The notes: a model not told the origin generated them from the letters alone. A stretch of 27,642 nucleotides of DNA from Flavobacteriales bacterium UBA7878 (GCA_002501205.1 DLRW01000051.1:718-28359), one strand, 5' to 3'; shown: positions 14,970 to 23,669, counted from the first letter of the stretch. Translations and numbers: made by a program.

Positions 14970-16433
14970 TTATTTGAAGATTTTATTTTTACGCTCCTCG
15001 GGGATGCGATACACTCCATCCTCATCCCAGTATTTCATGGTGAAAACAAAAGCCAGCGGAATCAGAACGGTAAAGTTTACCGGAATCTGATTGAGGATTT
15101 CATTACCATAGGAAGCCGCTAAAATACCGGCGAAATTCGCCAGAGCAGCCATCGCATAATAGCGTTTCTCTCGATCCTTATAATTCCAACAGAGCCAACT
15201 GCCATAGACCAGCAGAAAGATCCAGGTATACACATAGATGGTGTAGCCAATCACTCCGGTTTCCGCTCTTACCCGGGTATAGAGGCCATCGGTTGGGAAA
15301 TTAGCCATCCAGGTCCAGGGTGTAAAACGCTGCCCCCAGAAACCAGCACTACCCACACCGGTTCCTAAAGGCTTATCGGCTAAATAGGCCCTGAGCATTT
15401 TACGGTTTTGCACCCGCACATTTAAGGAGGCATCATTGGGGTCGAGGGCGGATCGCAGGCGCTGTATATCGTAGCTCCCGGAGCCGATATTAGTGTACTT
15501 TAAAAAGACAAAACCAAAAAGCATTACCGAGGCACCGAAGATGAGAAGACGCTTATTCTTGATAAGGATAAGGTACAAAATGCCTCCTGCACCCGGTACA
15601 GCCAGAGCACCACGAGTACCACTAATCAACATGGCATAAAGAGCAAAAACGGCTATTAGGCCATAGATGATCCGCTTGCGCATGGAGAAGGGACCCATAG
15701 CTAATATGCCGCAGAAAATGGTAACTGATCCCATGGCGGGACCGTAAATACCTGCATCGGTGTAAAACGAGAAGATCCTTAGTTTACCAAAAAGTAGGTG
15801 GGTAACATAGGCACCCGACATCAACCAGCGATTCTCGAAGGGGTCGAGACCAAATATTTTTTGCTTTAAGCCCCAGGCAATCCCGATTACCGAAAAAATT
15901 AACCAGACCCGAACAAAGGTTTTGAAGTCTTTTTTATCCCGGAAGAGCACGAAGGCAATTAAAACCATTAACATTTGGTATAGGGATAAACCCCGCATGG
16001 CATAAAACCAGGCCGGTACTGATAAAGCCATGGGATTGGCCAGTTGCAGAACCACGAAGGCCATCCAAGCAATCATTAAAAGAGAGAAGATGTGATTCCA
16101 GCCTGAAAAATCAGCCTTTTGCCAATCCCTTAAAATGATAAAAATTAAGGTGAGTACCAGGGATATATCTACCCCTAAACCCAGTGGAATATTACCGGGT
16201 ACATAACGCCCTACCGTAGGAATTAAAAAGGCAATAATAAAGGCGGTATAGAGTCCAATCTTCGGGTTCCTGGCAAAATAATAGACATAGACCAAAACCA
16301 GAGGCAAGGCCATAATACCAATTGCAGCAACAATTCCCCCCTTAGAAAGAATATAGCCCCCGGCAATACCAAAGAGAATGGCAAAGAGATATTTTAGATA
16401 ATGCTGATATTTAGCAGGGACATGCAGTCGCAT
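14970..16433 (-). CDS. Wzy/O-antigen ligase family membrane protein
   Basis: Probable polysaccharide polymerase (Wzy) or ligase acting on lipid-linked units at the periplasmic face. 487 residues with about 11-12 hydrophobic segments and a large loop near residues 310-390 containing QRLRSALDPNDASLNVRVQNRKMLRA-type sequence and KPLGTGVGSAGFWGQ, the GxGxG-like segment common in this superfamily. The final helix is followed by a short cytoplasmic tail (DEDGVYRIPEERKNKIFK). Wzy is favoured because the locus otherwise supplies flippase and co-polymerase but no polymerase; ligase activity cannot be excluded. The ATG lies 5 bases after the stop of the secreted-protein gene, so the two form an operon opposite to the surrounding genes. 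Confidence 0.88.
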   Translation of the reverse strand: MRLHVPAKYQHYLKYLFAILFGIAGGYILSKGGIVAAIGIMALPLVLVYVYYFARNPKIGLYTAFIIAFLIPTVGRYVPGNIPLGLGVDISLVLTLIFIILRDWQKADFSGWNHIFSLLMIAWMAFVVLQLANPMALSVPAWFYAMRGLSLYQMLMVLIAFVLFRDKKDFKTFVRVWLIFSVIGIAWGLKQKIFGLDPFENRWLMSGAYVTHLLFGKLRIFSFYTDAGIYGPAMGSVTIFCGILAMGPFSMRKRIIYGLIAVFALYAMLISGTRGALAVPGAGGILYLILIKNKRLLIFGASVMLFGFVFLKYTNIGSGSYDIQRLRSALDPNDASLNVRVQNRKMLRAYLADKPLGTGVGSAGFWGQRFTPWTWMANFPTDGLYTRVRAETGVIGYTIYVYTWIFLLVYGSWLCWNYKDREKRYYAMAALANFAGILAASYGNEILNQIPVNFTVLIPLAFVFTMKYWDEDGVYRIPEERKNKIFK

Positions 16434-16438
16434 AAGTT

Positions 16439-17299
16439 TTAAAAACCATCCAGGCTGTCGCTATCCGCAGCGGCCGATTCTTGATCCCTTAAAAATACAG
16501 GACTTTCCTTGTTTTCCAGAAGCTTTTCGAAATTGGCATCCAGGTCTAAAATCTTCATAAACTCTGCCTTATCCGCTTCGAAGTAGAGGAAGTCAAATAA
16601 TACCACAGATCCATAAAGAGAACGCCCATGCTTGGAGAAGTTCTTACGTACTCCTTCAACATCATTAAAAACCACATGCAAGGAGCAAAGATGGAAACGC
16701 AGCAAAAGGGGATCATCACCCTTCTGTACGGTTAAAACCATATTTCGATCGAAATCGGGTTTTACAATAGTGGTCTGTTTAATTTCCTTTAGTATATCCT
16801 CTTCATTTACCTTGGTAAGGGAACGGCCTTCCAAAGAACGAATGCGCAATACATAAGCTTCATTGCTGTCTTGTGCATTGAAATAATTAAGGGCATTGCG
16901 TAAATCACGATAGTACACAATCCAGTAATAGGCGGAGGTATATTCTTTCCAGCCTTTGCGTCGATTAGGATAGCGATAAGCTCCATCCTGAAAAACCTTA
17001 ACCAGGCAGATAAGAGTATCCGTACCGTACTTGATTTTATAGGCTTTAAGTTCCTTAATATTATCAATGCCCAAGGCATTTTCATTGTCCTCGTAAAAAG
17101 CAGTATTGCGAGAAATGCCAACTACCGGAATGGTATTTTCTTTGGAAAGCCATTGGCCATCAAGGCTATAGCTCCATCCTTTAATGGAGTCAGAAATACT
17201 GAAATAAGGAAGGCTTTCGAAAATCGGGAGATTCCGGTTTTCACGTTCCTGGGCCAGCAACAGAAGGGGTAGAAAAAAAGCAATCAGAAATGCGCGCAT
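16439..17299 (-). CDS. Secreted protein of unknown function, upstream of the wzy-like gene
   Basis: 286-residue protein I do not recognise. A short clear signal peptide (MRAFLIAFFLPLLLLAQ) is followed by a soluble, Tyr- and Asp-rich body: FSISDSIKGWSYSLDGQW, a YWIVYYRDLRNALNYFN segment near 125-145, and an acidic Ser/Asp-rich end (ESAAADSDSLDGF). No membrane span beyond the signal, no lipobox and no T9SS tail, so it is likely periplasmic. It is the promoter-proximal gene of a two-gene minus-strand operon with the Wzy-like protein, five bases apart, suggesting a periplasmic partner of polymerisation or an unrelated passenger. A TAAATTTG element lies 17 bases upstream of its ATG. Confidence 0.8.
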   Translation of the reverse strand: MRAFLIAFFLPLLLLAQERENRNLPIFESLPYFSISDSIKGWSYSLDGQWLSKENTIPVVGISRNTAFYEDNENALGIDNIKELKAYKIKYGTDTLICLVKVFQDGAYRYPNRRKGWKEYTSAYYWIVYYRDLRNALNYFNAQDSNEAYVLRIRSLEGRSLTKVNEEDILKEIKQTTIVKPDFDRNMVLTVQKGDDPLLLRFHLCSLHVVFNDVEGVRKNFSKHGRSLYGSVVLFDFLYFEADKAEFMKILDLDANFEKLLENKESPVFLRDQESAAADSDSLDGF

Positions 17300-17315
17300 A
17301 GCTTGGAGCTTGTCA

Positions 17316-17323
17316 CAAATTTA
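17316..17323 (-). promoter_or_regulatory. Predicted -7 element for the minus-strand operon
   Basis: On the minus strand this reads TAAATTTG, a full match to TAnnTTTG, ending 17 bases from the ATG at 17299. I found no convincing -33 TTG at the right distance, so the call rests on one box and its position. Confidence 0.42.
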
Positions 17324-17337
17324 AATTTATCAATTGC

Positions 17338-17368
17338 TTGTTTTAGGCCCTAATCCAAATTATTTTTA
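17338..17368 (+). promoter_or_regulatory. Possible promoter for the glycosyltransferase run
   Basis: TTG (17338-17340) is followed after 20 bases by TATTTTTA (17361-17368), a partial match to TAnnTTTG, 21 bases before the GTG at 17390. It shares the 90-base divergent intergenic region with the minus-strand promoter. Confidence 0.28.
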
Positions 17369-17389
17369 CGCAATAGCTAACAATTCCCA

Positions 17390-18295
17390 GTGCAGCAAGC
17401 AAAAGTTTCTTTTCTGACCGTAAACTACAAGCAATCAGCAGTTACGCTCGATTTAGTGAGCTCTTTAGAAAAGATGACTTATTCGAATTGGGAATGCATA
17501 GTGGTAGATAATGCCAGCGAATCGCAAGAATTAGAGCAAGATTTATCCGAAAAGCCACAATTTAAATGTGTTAGATCAACAGAAAATCTAGGTTTTGCAG
17601 GGGGTAATAATTTAGGTCTCCCCCTTTGCGAAGGGGACTATATTTTCCTGATTAATAATGATACCGAGGTTCCGGAAAATTTTCTGGAGCCGATTATGGA
17701 ATTCGCCACCGGTCTGGATAATTTGGGAGCGCTAAGCCCGATGATTCGGTACTTTGATGAGCCGCAGAAAATCCAATTTGCCGGTTGTACGGAGATGAAT
17801 AAAATCACCTTGCGTAATTCGGGCATTGGGGATGGAGAACTGGATGAAGGGCAGTATAATAAGGCTTATCCCGTGCCTTTTTGCCATGGGGCCGCTATGA
17901 TGGTGCCGCGGGCGGTAATCGATAAAGTAGGGGAGATGAGGGATGATTATTTTCTCTATTATGAGGAGTTGGACTGGTGCGAAAGAATTAGGCAAGCAGG
18001 TTATGAGAACTGGTTTTGCGGTTATTCTTTTCTCTGGCATAAAGAGTCGGTATCTACCGGAAGAAACAGCCCCCTGAAAACCTATTATCTCACTCGAAAC
18101 CGACTGCTATTTGCCCGTCGGAATTATGGTGCTTTTACCCAGCTATTAAATTACCTCTACTTTGGATTGGTGGCCCTTCCAAAAAATTTAATCAGCTTTG
18201 TATTGAGAAAGGAATTTGAACAAGCCCGCTCCTTTTGGCGAGGCTATGTATATAATTTAACCCACAAAGCAAGCGATAGTGCGGATAGGTATTGA
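17390..18295 (+). CDS. GT2 family glycosyltransferase (rhamnosyltransferase-like)
   Basis: Inverting GT-A glycosyltransferase adding a sugar to the lipid-linked repeat unit in the cytoplasm. 301 residues from GTG 17390. Visible: the nucleotide-binding start VSFLTVNYKQ, VVDNASESQ near 39-46, ENLGFAGGNNLGL at 65-77, the metal-binding NND at 89-91 in INNDTEVPENFL, FCHGAAMMVPRAVIDKVG, and the acidic block YYEELDWCERIRQAGY that carries the likely base. These are the hallmarks of WbbL/rhamnosyltransferase-type GT2 enzymes; the actual sugar is not readable. A C-terminal hydrophobic/amphipathic segment (LLNYLYFGLVALPKNLI) may rest on the membrane. It overlaps the next gene by 17 bases. Confidence 0.92.
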   Translation: MQQAKVSFLTVNYKQSAVTLDLVSSLEKMTYSNWECIVVDNASESQELEQDLSEKPQFKCVRSTENLGFAGGNNLGLPLCEGDYIFLINNDTEVPENFLEPIMEFATGLDNLGALSPMIRYFDEPQKIQFAGCTEMNKITLRNSGIGDGELDEGQYNKAYPVPFCHGAAMMVPRAVIDKVGEMRDDYFLYYEELDWCERIRQAGYENWFCGYSFLWHKESVSTGRNSPLKTYYLTRNRLLFARRNYGAFTQLLNYLYFGLVALPKNLISFVLRKEFEQARSFWRGYVYNLTHKASDSADRY

Positions 18296-19424
18296 AGCCC
18301 AAAGGATCTTTCGAGAAAAGAAACACGGAATGGATTTCGTGGTGCTGGAATTGATCCGGGAACTGCAAATTATTGACCAGGAAAACGAGTACTTCATTTT
18401 TGTGAATGAAGGGCCCGACAACCAGGTTATTCAGGAAAGTTCCAATTTTAAGATCATTGAATTTGGAGGGGCCTATCCCATTTGGGAGCAAATAAAGCTT
18501 CCGCGCATGGCTAAGAAGTATAAGCTGGATATACTGCACTGTACCTCTAATACTGCGCCGGTCTTTTGTCCGGTACCCCTGGTGGTGACCATTCACGACA
18601 TCATCTATATGGAGGTGAAAAATGTGATGGGCAAAGGTTATACTCCCTATCAACTTTTTGGAAACCTCTATCGTAAGGCGGTGGTAAGCCGACTGGTTAA
18701 CCGGGCGCGGAAGATTATTACCGTTTCCAATTATGAGCGCCAAACCATCCAGAATTACTTTAAAGATTTACCTACCGAAAATTTGATTGCGGTGTACAAT
18801 GGTGTGAGTAAGCACTTTAAGCCGGTAGAAGATGAAAAGGAACTGGAGCGCATCACCCAGAAATATCAATTGCCTGAAAACTATGTGCTCTTTTTAGGGA
18901 ATACCGATCCTAAGAAAAACACCGCCAATACTCTGGTGGCTTTCGCCGAATATTGCCACCGCTATGGTCGTGATTATAAATTAATGGTAGGTGACTTAGA
19001 TCGAGAGGTAATTCGTAAACATTTACAGGAAGCCGGCTTAGAAGCCGAAATGGATCAGATTCAAAACACCGGTTACATTCCCAATGCAGAAATGCCAGCC
19101 TTGATAAGTAAAGCCAAGGTTTTCCTCTATCCCAGTTTGCGCGAAAGTTTTGGTATTCCCCTTTTGGAGGCCATGGCTTGTGCCACACCGGTTTTAAGTG
19201 GCCAAACCTCCAGCTTGCCTGAAGTAGCAGCGGATGCGGCTTTATTGGTGGATGTTACCAAATCGGAAAATATTACCGAAGGACTGAATCAATTGATCAG
19301 CGATTCGACCTTAAGTCAAAGCTTGGTTGAGAAGGGCTTGCAACGCAGTAAATCTTTCAGTTGGGAGAATACAGCTCGTGAGACCTTGAGAGTATATACC
19401 CAATTAATGGACCCGCATGCCTAA
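18279..19424 (+). CDS. GT4 family glycosyltransferase
   Basis: Retaining GT-B glycosyltransferase of the polysaccharide pathway. 381 residues from GTG 18279, which begins the first beta strand RIGIEAQRIF. The acceptor half carries HCTSNTAPVFCPVPLVVTIHDIIY and a KIITVSNYERQTI block; the donor half begins near NYVLFLGNTDPKKN (201-214) and includes GYIPNAEMPALISKAKVFLYPS. The EX7E motif is Glu289 to Glu297 (ESFGIPLLE) followed by AMACATPVLSG. This architecture matches the mannosyltransferase-like GT4 group. It overlaps the upstream GT2 gene by 17 bases and the downstream one by 8, so the run is translated from one message. Donor and acceptor unknown. Confidence 0.93.
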   Translation: MRIGIEAQRIFREKKHGMDFVVLELIRELQIIDQENEYFIFVNEGPDNQVIQESSNFKIIEFGGAYPIWEQIKLPRMAKKYKLDILHCTSNTAPVFCPVPLVVTIHDIIYMEVKNVMGKGYTPYQLFGNLYRKAVVSRLVNRARKIITVSNYERQTIQNYFKDLPTENLIAVYNGVSKHFKPVEDEKELERITQKYQLPENYVLFLGNTDPKKNTANTLVAFAEYCHRYGRDYKLMVGDLDREVIRKHLQEAGLEAEMDQIQNTGYIPNAEMPALISKAKVFLYPSLRESFGIPLLEAMACATPVLSGQTSSLPEVAADAALLVDVTKSENITEGLNQLISDSTLSQSLVEKGLQRSKSFSWENTARETLRVYTQLMDPHA

Positions 19425-20256
19425 TTTCATTCCATCAAAATCGGTACAAAAACTGGTTCAATACCTGTCTCAGGATATTGAAAGTATCCGACCGGATGAT
19501 TGGATAAAACGTCGTGCTGAATTAGCACGCTTTCGGCCTGAAAAGCCAGATTACAGCATTGTGATGATTGCGCGGAATGAGGAGCGCTATCTCTTTGCCT
19601 CATTGGCCAGCATTGGTGAGCAAAATACGGATAAGACGGTGGAGCTCATTTTGGTGAATAATGGCTCTAGTGATCGCACGAAAGAAATAGCCGAACGCTT
19701 GGGAGTTAAGGTGGTAGATGAAATGCAAGCCGGATGGGCGGAGGCACGTCAGGCAGGATTAAAGGCCGCTAAAGGGAGTATTATTCTTAGTGCCGATGGC
19801 GATAATCTCTATAATCCGGATTGGGTTGATCAAATGCTTAGCCATTTTACGAGTCCGGAAGTAGTGATGGTTTGCAGTCAGTACAGTTTCTACACCTTCG
19901 ATAATCGATATCCCTTGGATTTGCAGCTATACCAGAACCTCCGCTGGGTGAATTCTAAAATGCGTCATTCCAAACGACCTCACCTAAATTGTTTAGGGGG
20001 CAGTCTGGCTTATCGTGCGGATATTGCTCGTGAAATAGGTGGTTTTACTCTAGGCGTAGGTCGGGGTGAAGATGGGGATTTGGCCTTTAGAATGCAGGAT
20101 AAAGGGAAGATCATTTTTGATGATAGTCGAAAAGCTTTTTCCCATTCTTCTTTACGAAATGTATTGGTGGATGAATCCTTGTTTAAAACCTTGAAACAAC
20201 GTCTTGGCACTCATTTGAAGCGCATTCCACAATATTTAAGTAAGCAGAAACAATGA
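19417..20256 (+). CDS. GT2 family glycosyltransferase
   Basis: GT-A family transferase, 279 residues. After a ~43-residue leader the catalytic domain starts at YSIVMIARNEERYLFASL. ILVNNGSSDRTKEIA (78-92) and ILSADGDNLYNPDWVDQM (123-140) give the nucleotide and metal sites, with Asp127/Asp129 as the DxD-like pair. LNCLGGSLAYRADIAREIGGF and VGRGEDGDLAFRMQDKG hold the later acidic residues. No membrane span is evident, so the enzyme is likely cytosolic and associates with the lipid-linked substrate. Overlaps of 8 and 4 bases with its neighbours place it in the middle of a coupled operon of glycosyltransferases. Confidence 0.9.
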   Translation: MPNFIPSKSVQKLVQYLSQDIESIRPDDWIKRRAELARFRPEKPDYSIVMIARNEERYLFASLASIGEQNTDKTVELILVNNGSSDRTKEIAERLGVKVVDEMQAGWAEARQAGLKAAKGSIILSADGDNLYNPDWVDQMLSHFTSPEVVMVCSQYSFYTFDNRYPLDLQLYQNLRWVNSKMRHSKRPHLNCLGGSLAYRADIAREIGGFTLGVGRGEDGDLAFRMQDKGKIIFDDSRKAFSHSSLRNVLVDESLFKTLKQRLGTHLKRIPQYLSKQKQ

Positions 20257-21422
20257 TAATTGAACTACTCTTTTGGTTGGCCCTGGCCTTGGTGTTCTAC
20301 ACTTATTTGGGCTATGGGATCCTGCTCTTTATTTTGGTTCGAATTAAAAGGCTCTTTGTAAAAGAAAAGGCTTTTGACAACAGCTATGAGCCGGAAGTTA
20401 CACTGGTGATTCCGGCCTATAATGAGCAAGATTACATTGCCGATAAGGCTCAAAACAGTCTGGAACTGGATTATCCAAAAGACAAGTTGCGTATTCTTTT
20501 TATTACGGATGGTTCTAGCGATGATACACCCAAAATATTAGAAGGCATAGAGGGAGTTGAGGTTACCCACGAGGATATTCGCGCCGGGAAGTCAGCGGCA
20601 GAGAATCGTGCTATGACTTTGGTGAATACGCCCATCGTGGTTTTTTGCGATGCCAATACCTATCTCAACCCTGCTTGTATTCGCAATTTGGTACGTCATT
20701 ATACCGATCCTAAAGTAGGTGCCGTAAGTGGCGAAAAAAGGGTACTTAGCAAAGGGGCAGATACGGCCAGTGCAGCCGGAGAAGGCCTTTATTGGAAATA
20801 CGAATCGACCCTTAAAAAATGGGATAGTGAGCTGTATACCATAGTAGGGGCGGCCGGTGAATTAATTTCCTTCCGCAGTGAATTAGTGCAAGATCTGGAG
20901 GCTGATACCATTCTGGATGATTTTATCCAAACCATGCGGATCTGTCAACAAGGATATCGGGTGAAATATGAGCCCGAATCATTTGCAGCCGAAACGGCTA
21001 GCGATAATGTAAAGGAAGAGTCAAAGCGTAAAGTTCGGATCGCCGCCGGAGGTTGGCAATCCATGGCGCGCTTGTTACCCATCCTGATTCCTATTCCCAA
21101 TCCGGTATTAACGTTTCAGTATATATCGCATCGGGTATTACGCTGGTCTATTTCGGCATTGGCCTTGCCGCTGATATTTATTTTGAATTATTTTCTCATT
21201 GAACTTGGACCTCTTTATGAGTATCTCTTTTATGCTCAAATTGCCTTTTATTTATTGGCACTATTAGGATGGTTCCTAGAGAATAGAGCAATCAGGGTAA
21301 AGGCACTTTTTGTGCCCTACTATTTCCTAATGATGAATTATGCAGTTTTTGCCGGCTTTTTCCGTTGGCTAAAAGGTTCTCAGAAGGCAACTTGGGAAAG
21401 GGCTAAAAGGGCTAAGGCCTGA
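20253..21422 (+). CDS. Membrane-anchored GT2 glycosyltransferase (cellulose-synthase-like fold)
   Basis: 389-residue processive-type or membrane GT2 enzyme. One N-terminal hydrophobic segment (5-29), a cytosolic catalytic domain, then about three C-terminal membrane segments (~285-310, 315-345, 350-370). Catalytic features: TLVIPAYNEQDYI at 49-61, FITDGSSDDTP with Asp86, VVFCDANTYLNP with Asp133, TILDDFIQTMRICQQGY with Asp222/Asp223, and VRIAAGGWQSMARLL in the place of the QxxRW acceptor-binding motif. The lack of a strict QxxRW argues for a single-addition or unusual transferase rather than a cellulose or hyaluronan synthase. ATGA overlap with the upstream GT2 and TGATG overlap with the downstream lipoprotein gene. 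Confidence 0.92.
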   Translation: MIIELLFWLALALVFYTYLGYGILLFILVRIKRLFVKEKAFDNSYEPEVTLVIPAYNEQDYIADKAQNSLELDYPKDKLRILFITDGSSDDTPKILEGIEGVEVTHEDIRAGKSAAENRAMTLVNTPIVVFCDANTYLNPACIRNLVRHYTDPKVGAVSGEKRVLSKGADTASAAGEGLYWKYESTLKKWDSELYTIVGAAGELISFRSELVQDLEADTILDDFIQTMRICQQGYRVKYEPESFAAETASDNVKEESKRKVRIAAGGWQSMARLLPILIPIPNPVLTFQYISHRVLRWSISALALPLIFILNYFLIELGPLYEYLFYAQIAFYLLALLGWFLENRAIRVKALFVPYYFLMMNYAVFAGFFRWLKGSQKATWERAKRAKA

Positions 21423-21823
21423 TGCGGACTTTTATTTATATCAGTCTTTTAAGTTTGAGTCTCATTTCTTGCGGAGAGGCCGTAAATGAACCTAAAGACC
21501 TGGCCGCAGTGGCCGGATCCTATTATGGGGTATTAAGCCTTAATCCGGAAACTGAGATTGATTTAAAACTAGAGTTAAGCTCTAATGGTTTCTATAAAAT
21601 TGTGCATCCCAGCTTAATGGGCTCAGATCAATTGGTGCGTGAAAGTGGCGTTTTTATGGTAAAAGGTGATGAGGTGGAATTAGCCCGGTCCCAGAAGGGA
21701 TTTCGCTACTTTAAGAAAATGGGAGATCAGTTATTTGTCTACAATCTCTTTCATCAGCCTTATACCACTTTCTCGGACTCAGCTTTTTACCTTCAGCCCG
21801 ATACCGATGCTAAAGCATTTTAA
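21422..21823 (+). CDS. Small lipoprotein, NlpE N-terminal-like
   Basis: 133-residue predicted lipoprotein with signal peptide and lipobox LISC (cleavage before Cys17, then GEAVNEPKD). The mature part (AGSYYGVLSLNPETEIDLKLELSSNGFYKIVHPSL, ESGVFMVKGDEVELARS, YFKKMGDQLFVYN) follows the strand pattern of the NlpE N-terminal/copper-resistance domain, but the CxxC of E. coli NlpE is absent. This family assignment is an inference from pattern. Its ATG overlaps the glycosyltransferase stop (TGATG), so it is cotranscribed; it may sense or assist surface traffic, or simply ride along. Confidence 0.72.
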   Translation: MRTFIYISLLSLSLISCGEAVNEPKDLAAVAGSYYGVLSLNPETEIDLKLELSSNGFYKIVHPSLMGSDQLVRESGVFMVKGDEVELARSQKGFRYFKKMGDQLFVYNLFHQPYTTFSDSAFYLQPDTDAKAF

Positions 21824-21825
21824 TT

Positions 21826-23622
21826 TTGATTGATAAGCGAAAACAGTTCTTAAAGGCGCTTCAGGCGAAAGCCGAAAAAAACCTGAAAAAATTAAAGACC
21901 AAAAGCCGTAACCAAAGCTGGCTGCGCGCCTCAGTGATTATTGCCCTTTTGTTGCTCAGCTATTTTGCAATGCAAGGCGAAGGAAAACCAGATTGGTTTT
22001 GGGCCTGGATACCTGGATTGGCTCTCTTTTTATGGATTGTTCGCAGCCATGCCCAAACCCGCGAGAATTTAAAGTTTACTGATTCATTGCTGGCCATGGC
22101 GCAGGAAGAACTGGCTGCGATACAAGGGAAGCGAATACGTCCTGCTTTTAATTTTAAAGCACCCGCTGAGCATGCCTATGCCCGTGAACTGGATTTCTTT
22201 GGCGAAGGCTCCTTGCATCATCATATCAGTCGAGCGAAAACCAGTGCTGGAGCCACCGCCCTTGCAGAGGAAATGTTAGAGCCAGATTGGCAAAATTGGC
22301 AAGCTCGTCAAGCCTTTTTTAGTGAACTGGAAGCAGATGCAGAGTGGCTGATGGAATATCGTGCCCTAAGCGATGGGGTGGAAGATAAAGCTGGATTAAA
22401 GGAACAATTGGAAGCCTGGTCGAAGTCGGGATTTAGTGCCTTCCCCCAATGGTTCTACTTGCCAATGGGGCTGGGTCTGGCCGCGCTTTGGTTTTTCTTG
22501 ATACGCTTCGGTCTGGAACGCAGTATAGCAAACTTTTATCCCTTGCTTTACAGCGCCGTTTTTAATTTGGTATTGCTTTCGACCCGTAGCAAAGTATTAC
22601 GGGAACAGCAGTTTAAATTAGGTCGGGTAAGTGAAATTTTATCCGGCTTTAGCCAGATGCTCCTTAAGTTGGAAGCGCGGGATTTCCAGACGGATTTCGG
22701 AAAGGCATTTAAGTTGCGCTATGATTTAAACAAAGGAGTAGCAAAGAAATGGCAGCAGCTGTCGGAATTATTGAACAGTCTGGACCAGGCAGCTAATGCC
22801 ATTGCATTGGTAGTACTTAATTCCTTATTTCTCTATCACCTTTTTCGTTTAAAAGCACTGGAAAACTGGCATCGAAAGCATGCCTCCAGCTTGGGGCAAT
22901 GGTTAGAGGGAATCTATAAAATGGAAGCCTATTTAAGCCTGGCCAATTATCAATCGAATCACCCTGAATTTTGCTATCCGGAACTTACAGAGGAATTGAA
23001 ATTAGAAGTAAAGGCCCTGGCGCATCCTTTAATCCCAGCCCAGCAAAGGGTAGCCAATGACTTTGAAATGGCCGGTCCTAAATACATTATTCTTACGGGC
23101 AGCAATATGAGTGGGAAGAGCACCTTCTTGCGCAGTTTAGGGGTCAATATGATTTTGGCTCAGATGGGAACCAAGGTTTGTGCAGAGCGCTTCCAAGAAT
23201 ATCCCTTTCAATTGCTATCAAGTATGAACCCGCAGGACGATTTGCGTAATGAAACCAGCTATTTCCAGGCCGAGATCTTGCGTTTACGAGCCCTCTTAGA
23301 TCGCTTGAATACGGAGCGTTATTCCTTCTTTTTATTGGATGAAATTTTACGGGGCACCAATTCGAATGACAAGCAAAATGGTACCCGCGGACTATTGCGC
23401 CAGATAGAAGGCCGCGAAGCCTGGGGAATCATTGCAACCCATGATGTGGATATAGCACATCTTGCGGATTCGAATCCGAATTTTAGAGCGGCATTTTTCG
23501 AATCGAAAGTGGAGGGTGAAGAGCTGTTGTTCGACTATAAATTACGAGAAGGGATTTGCAAAACTCCCAATGCCAGTCTTTTAATGCGTCGTTATGGCTT
23601 AATTGATGAGGATCAAGCTTAG
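21826..23622 (+). CDS. Membrane-anchored MutS-type ATPase
   Basis: 598-residue MutS-related protein: carries only the core/lever-like and ATPase parts, without mismatch-recognition domain I. Start is TTG 21826, 2 bases after the lipoprotein stop. Two hydrophobic segments lie near 34-49 and 57-70 and two more near 209-225 and 235-255, so it should be in the inner membrane. The ATPase domain has Walker A GSNMSGKS (425-432), SMNPQDDLRNETSYFQAEI as the MutS signature, Walker B FFLLDEIL with Asp505/Glu506, GTNSNDKQNGTRGLL, and the H-loop ATHDVDIAHLAD. Comparable proteins are common in Bacteroidota and have no known function; a classical mismatch-repair role is unlikely given the topology. Confidence 0.88.
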   Translation: MIDKRKQFLKALQAKAEKNLKKLKTKSRNQSWLRASVIIALLLLSYFAMQGEGKPDWFWAWIPGLALFLWIVRSHAQTRENLKFTDSLLAMAQEELAAIQGKRIRPAFNFKAPAEHAYARELDFFGEGSLHHHISRAKTSAGATALAEEMLEPDWQNWQARQAFFSELEADAEWLMEYRALSDGVEDKAGLKEQLEAWSKSGFSAFPQWFYLPMGLGLAALWFFLIRFGLERSIANFYPLLYSAVFNLVLLSTRSKVLREQQFKLGRVSEILSGFSQMLLKLEARDFQTDFGKAFKLRYDLNKGVAKKWQQLSELLNSLDQAANAIALVVLNSLFLYHLFRLKALENWHRKHASSLGQWLEGIYKMEAYLSLANYQSNHPEFCYPELTEELKLEVKALAHPLIPAQQRVANDFEMAGPKYIILTGSNMSGKSTFLRSLGVNMILAQMGTKVCAERFQEYPFQLLSSMNPQDDLRNETSYFQAEILRLRALLDRLNTERYSFFLLDEILRGTNSNDKQNGTRGLLRQIEGREAWGIIATHDVDIAHLADSNPNFRAAFFESKVEGEELLFDYKLREGICKTPNASLLMRRYGLIDEDQA

Positions 23623-23634
23623 CTAAAAAGCTAA
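23619..23634 (+). terminator. Small hairpin after the MutS-like gene
   Basis: TTAGCT (23619-23624) and AGCTAA (23629-23634) form a 6-bp stem with an AAAA loop over the stop codon of the MutS-like gene. AT-rich and without a T-run; weak evidence for termination. Confidence 0.22.
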
Positions 23635-23669
23635 ATCCTAATTTATCATTAAGAAGTTCTATGCCTGCA

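Noticed and set aside
18192..18743. 183-codon antisense frame across the GT2/GT4 junction
   Set aside because: Longest shadow frame in the window, but it covers two well supported glycosyltransferase genes and its His/Asn-rich translation looks like reversed coding sequence.
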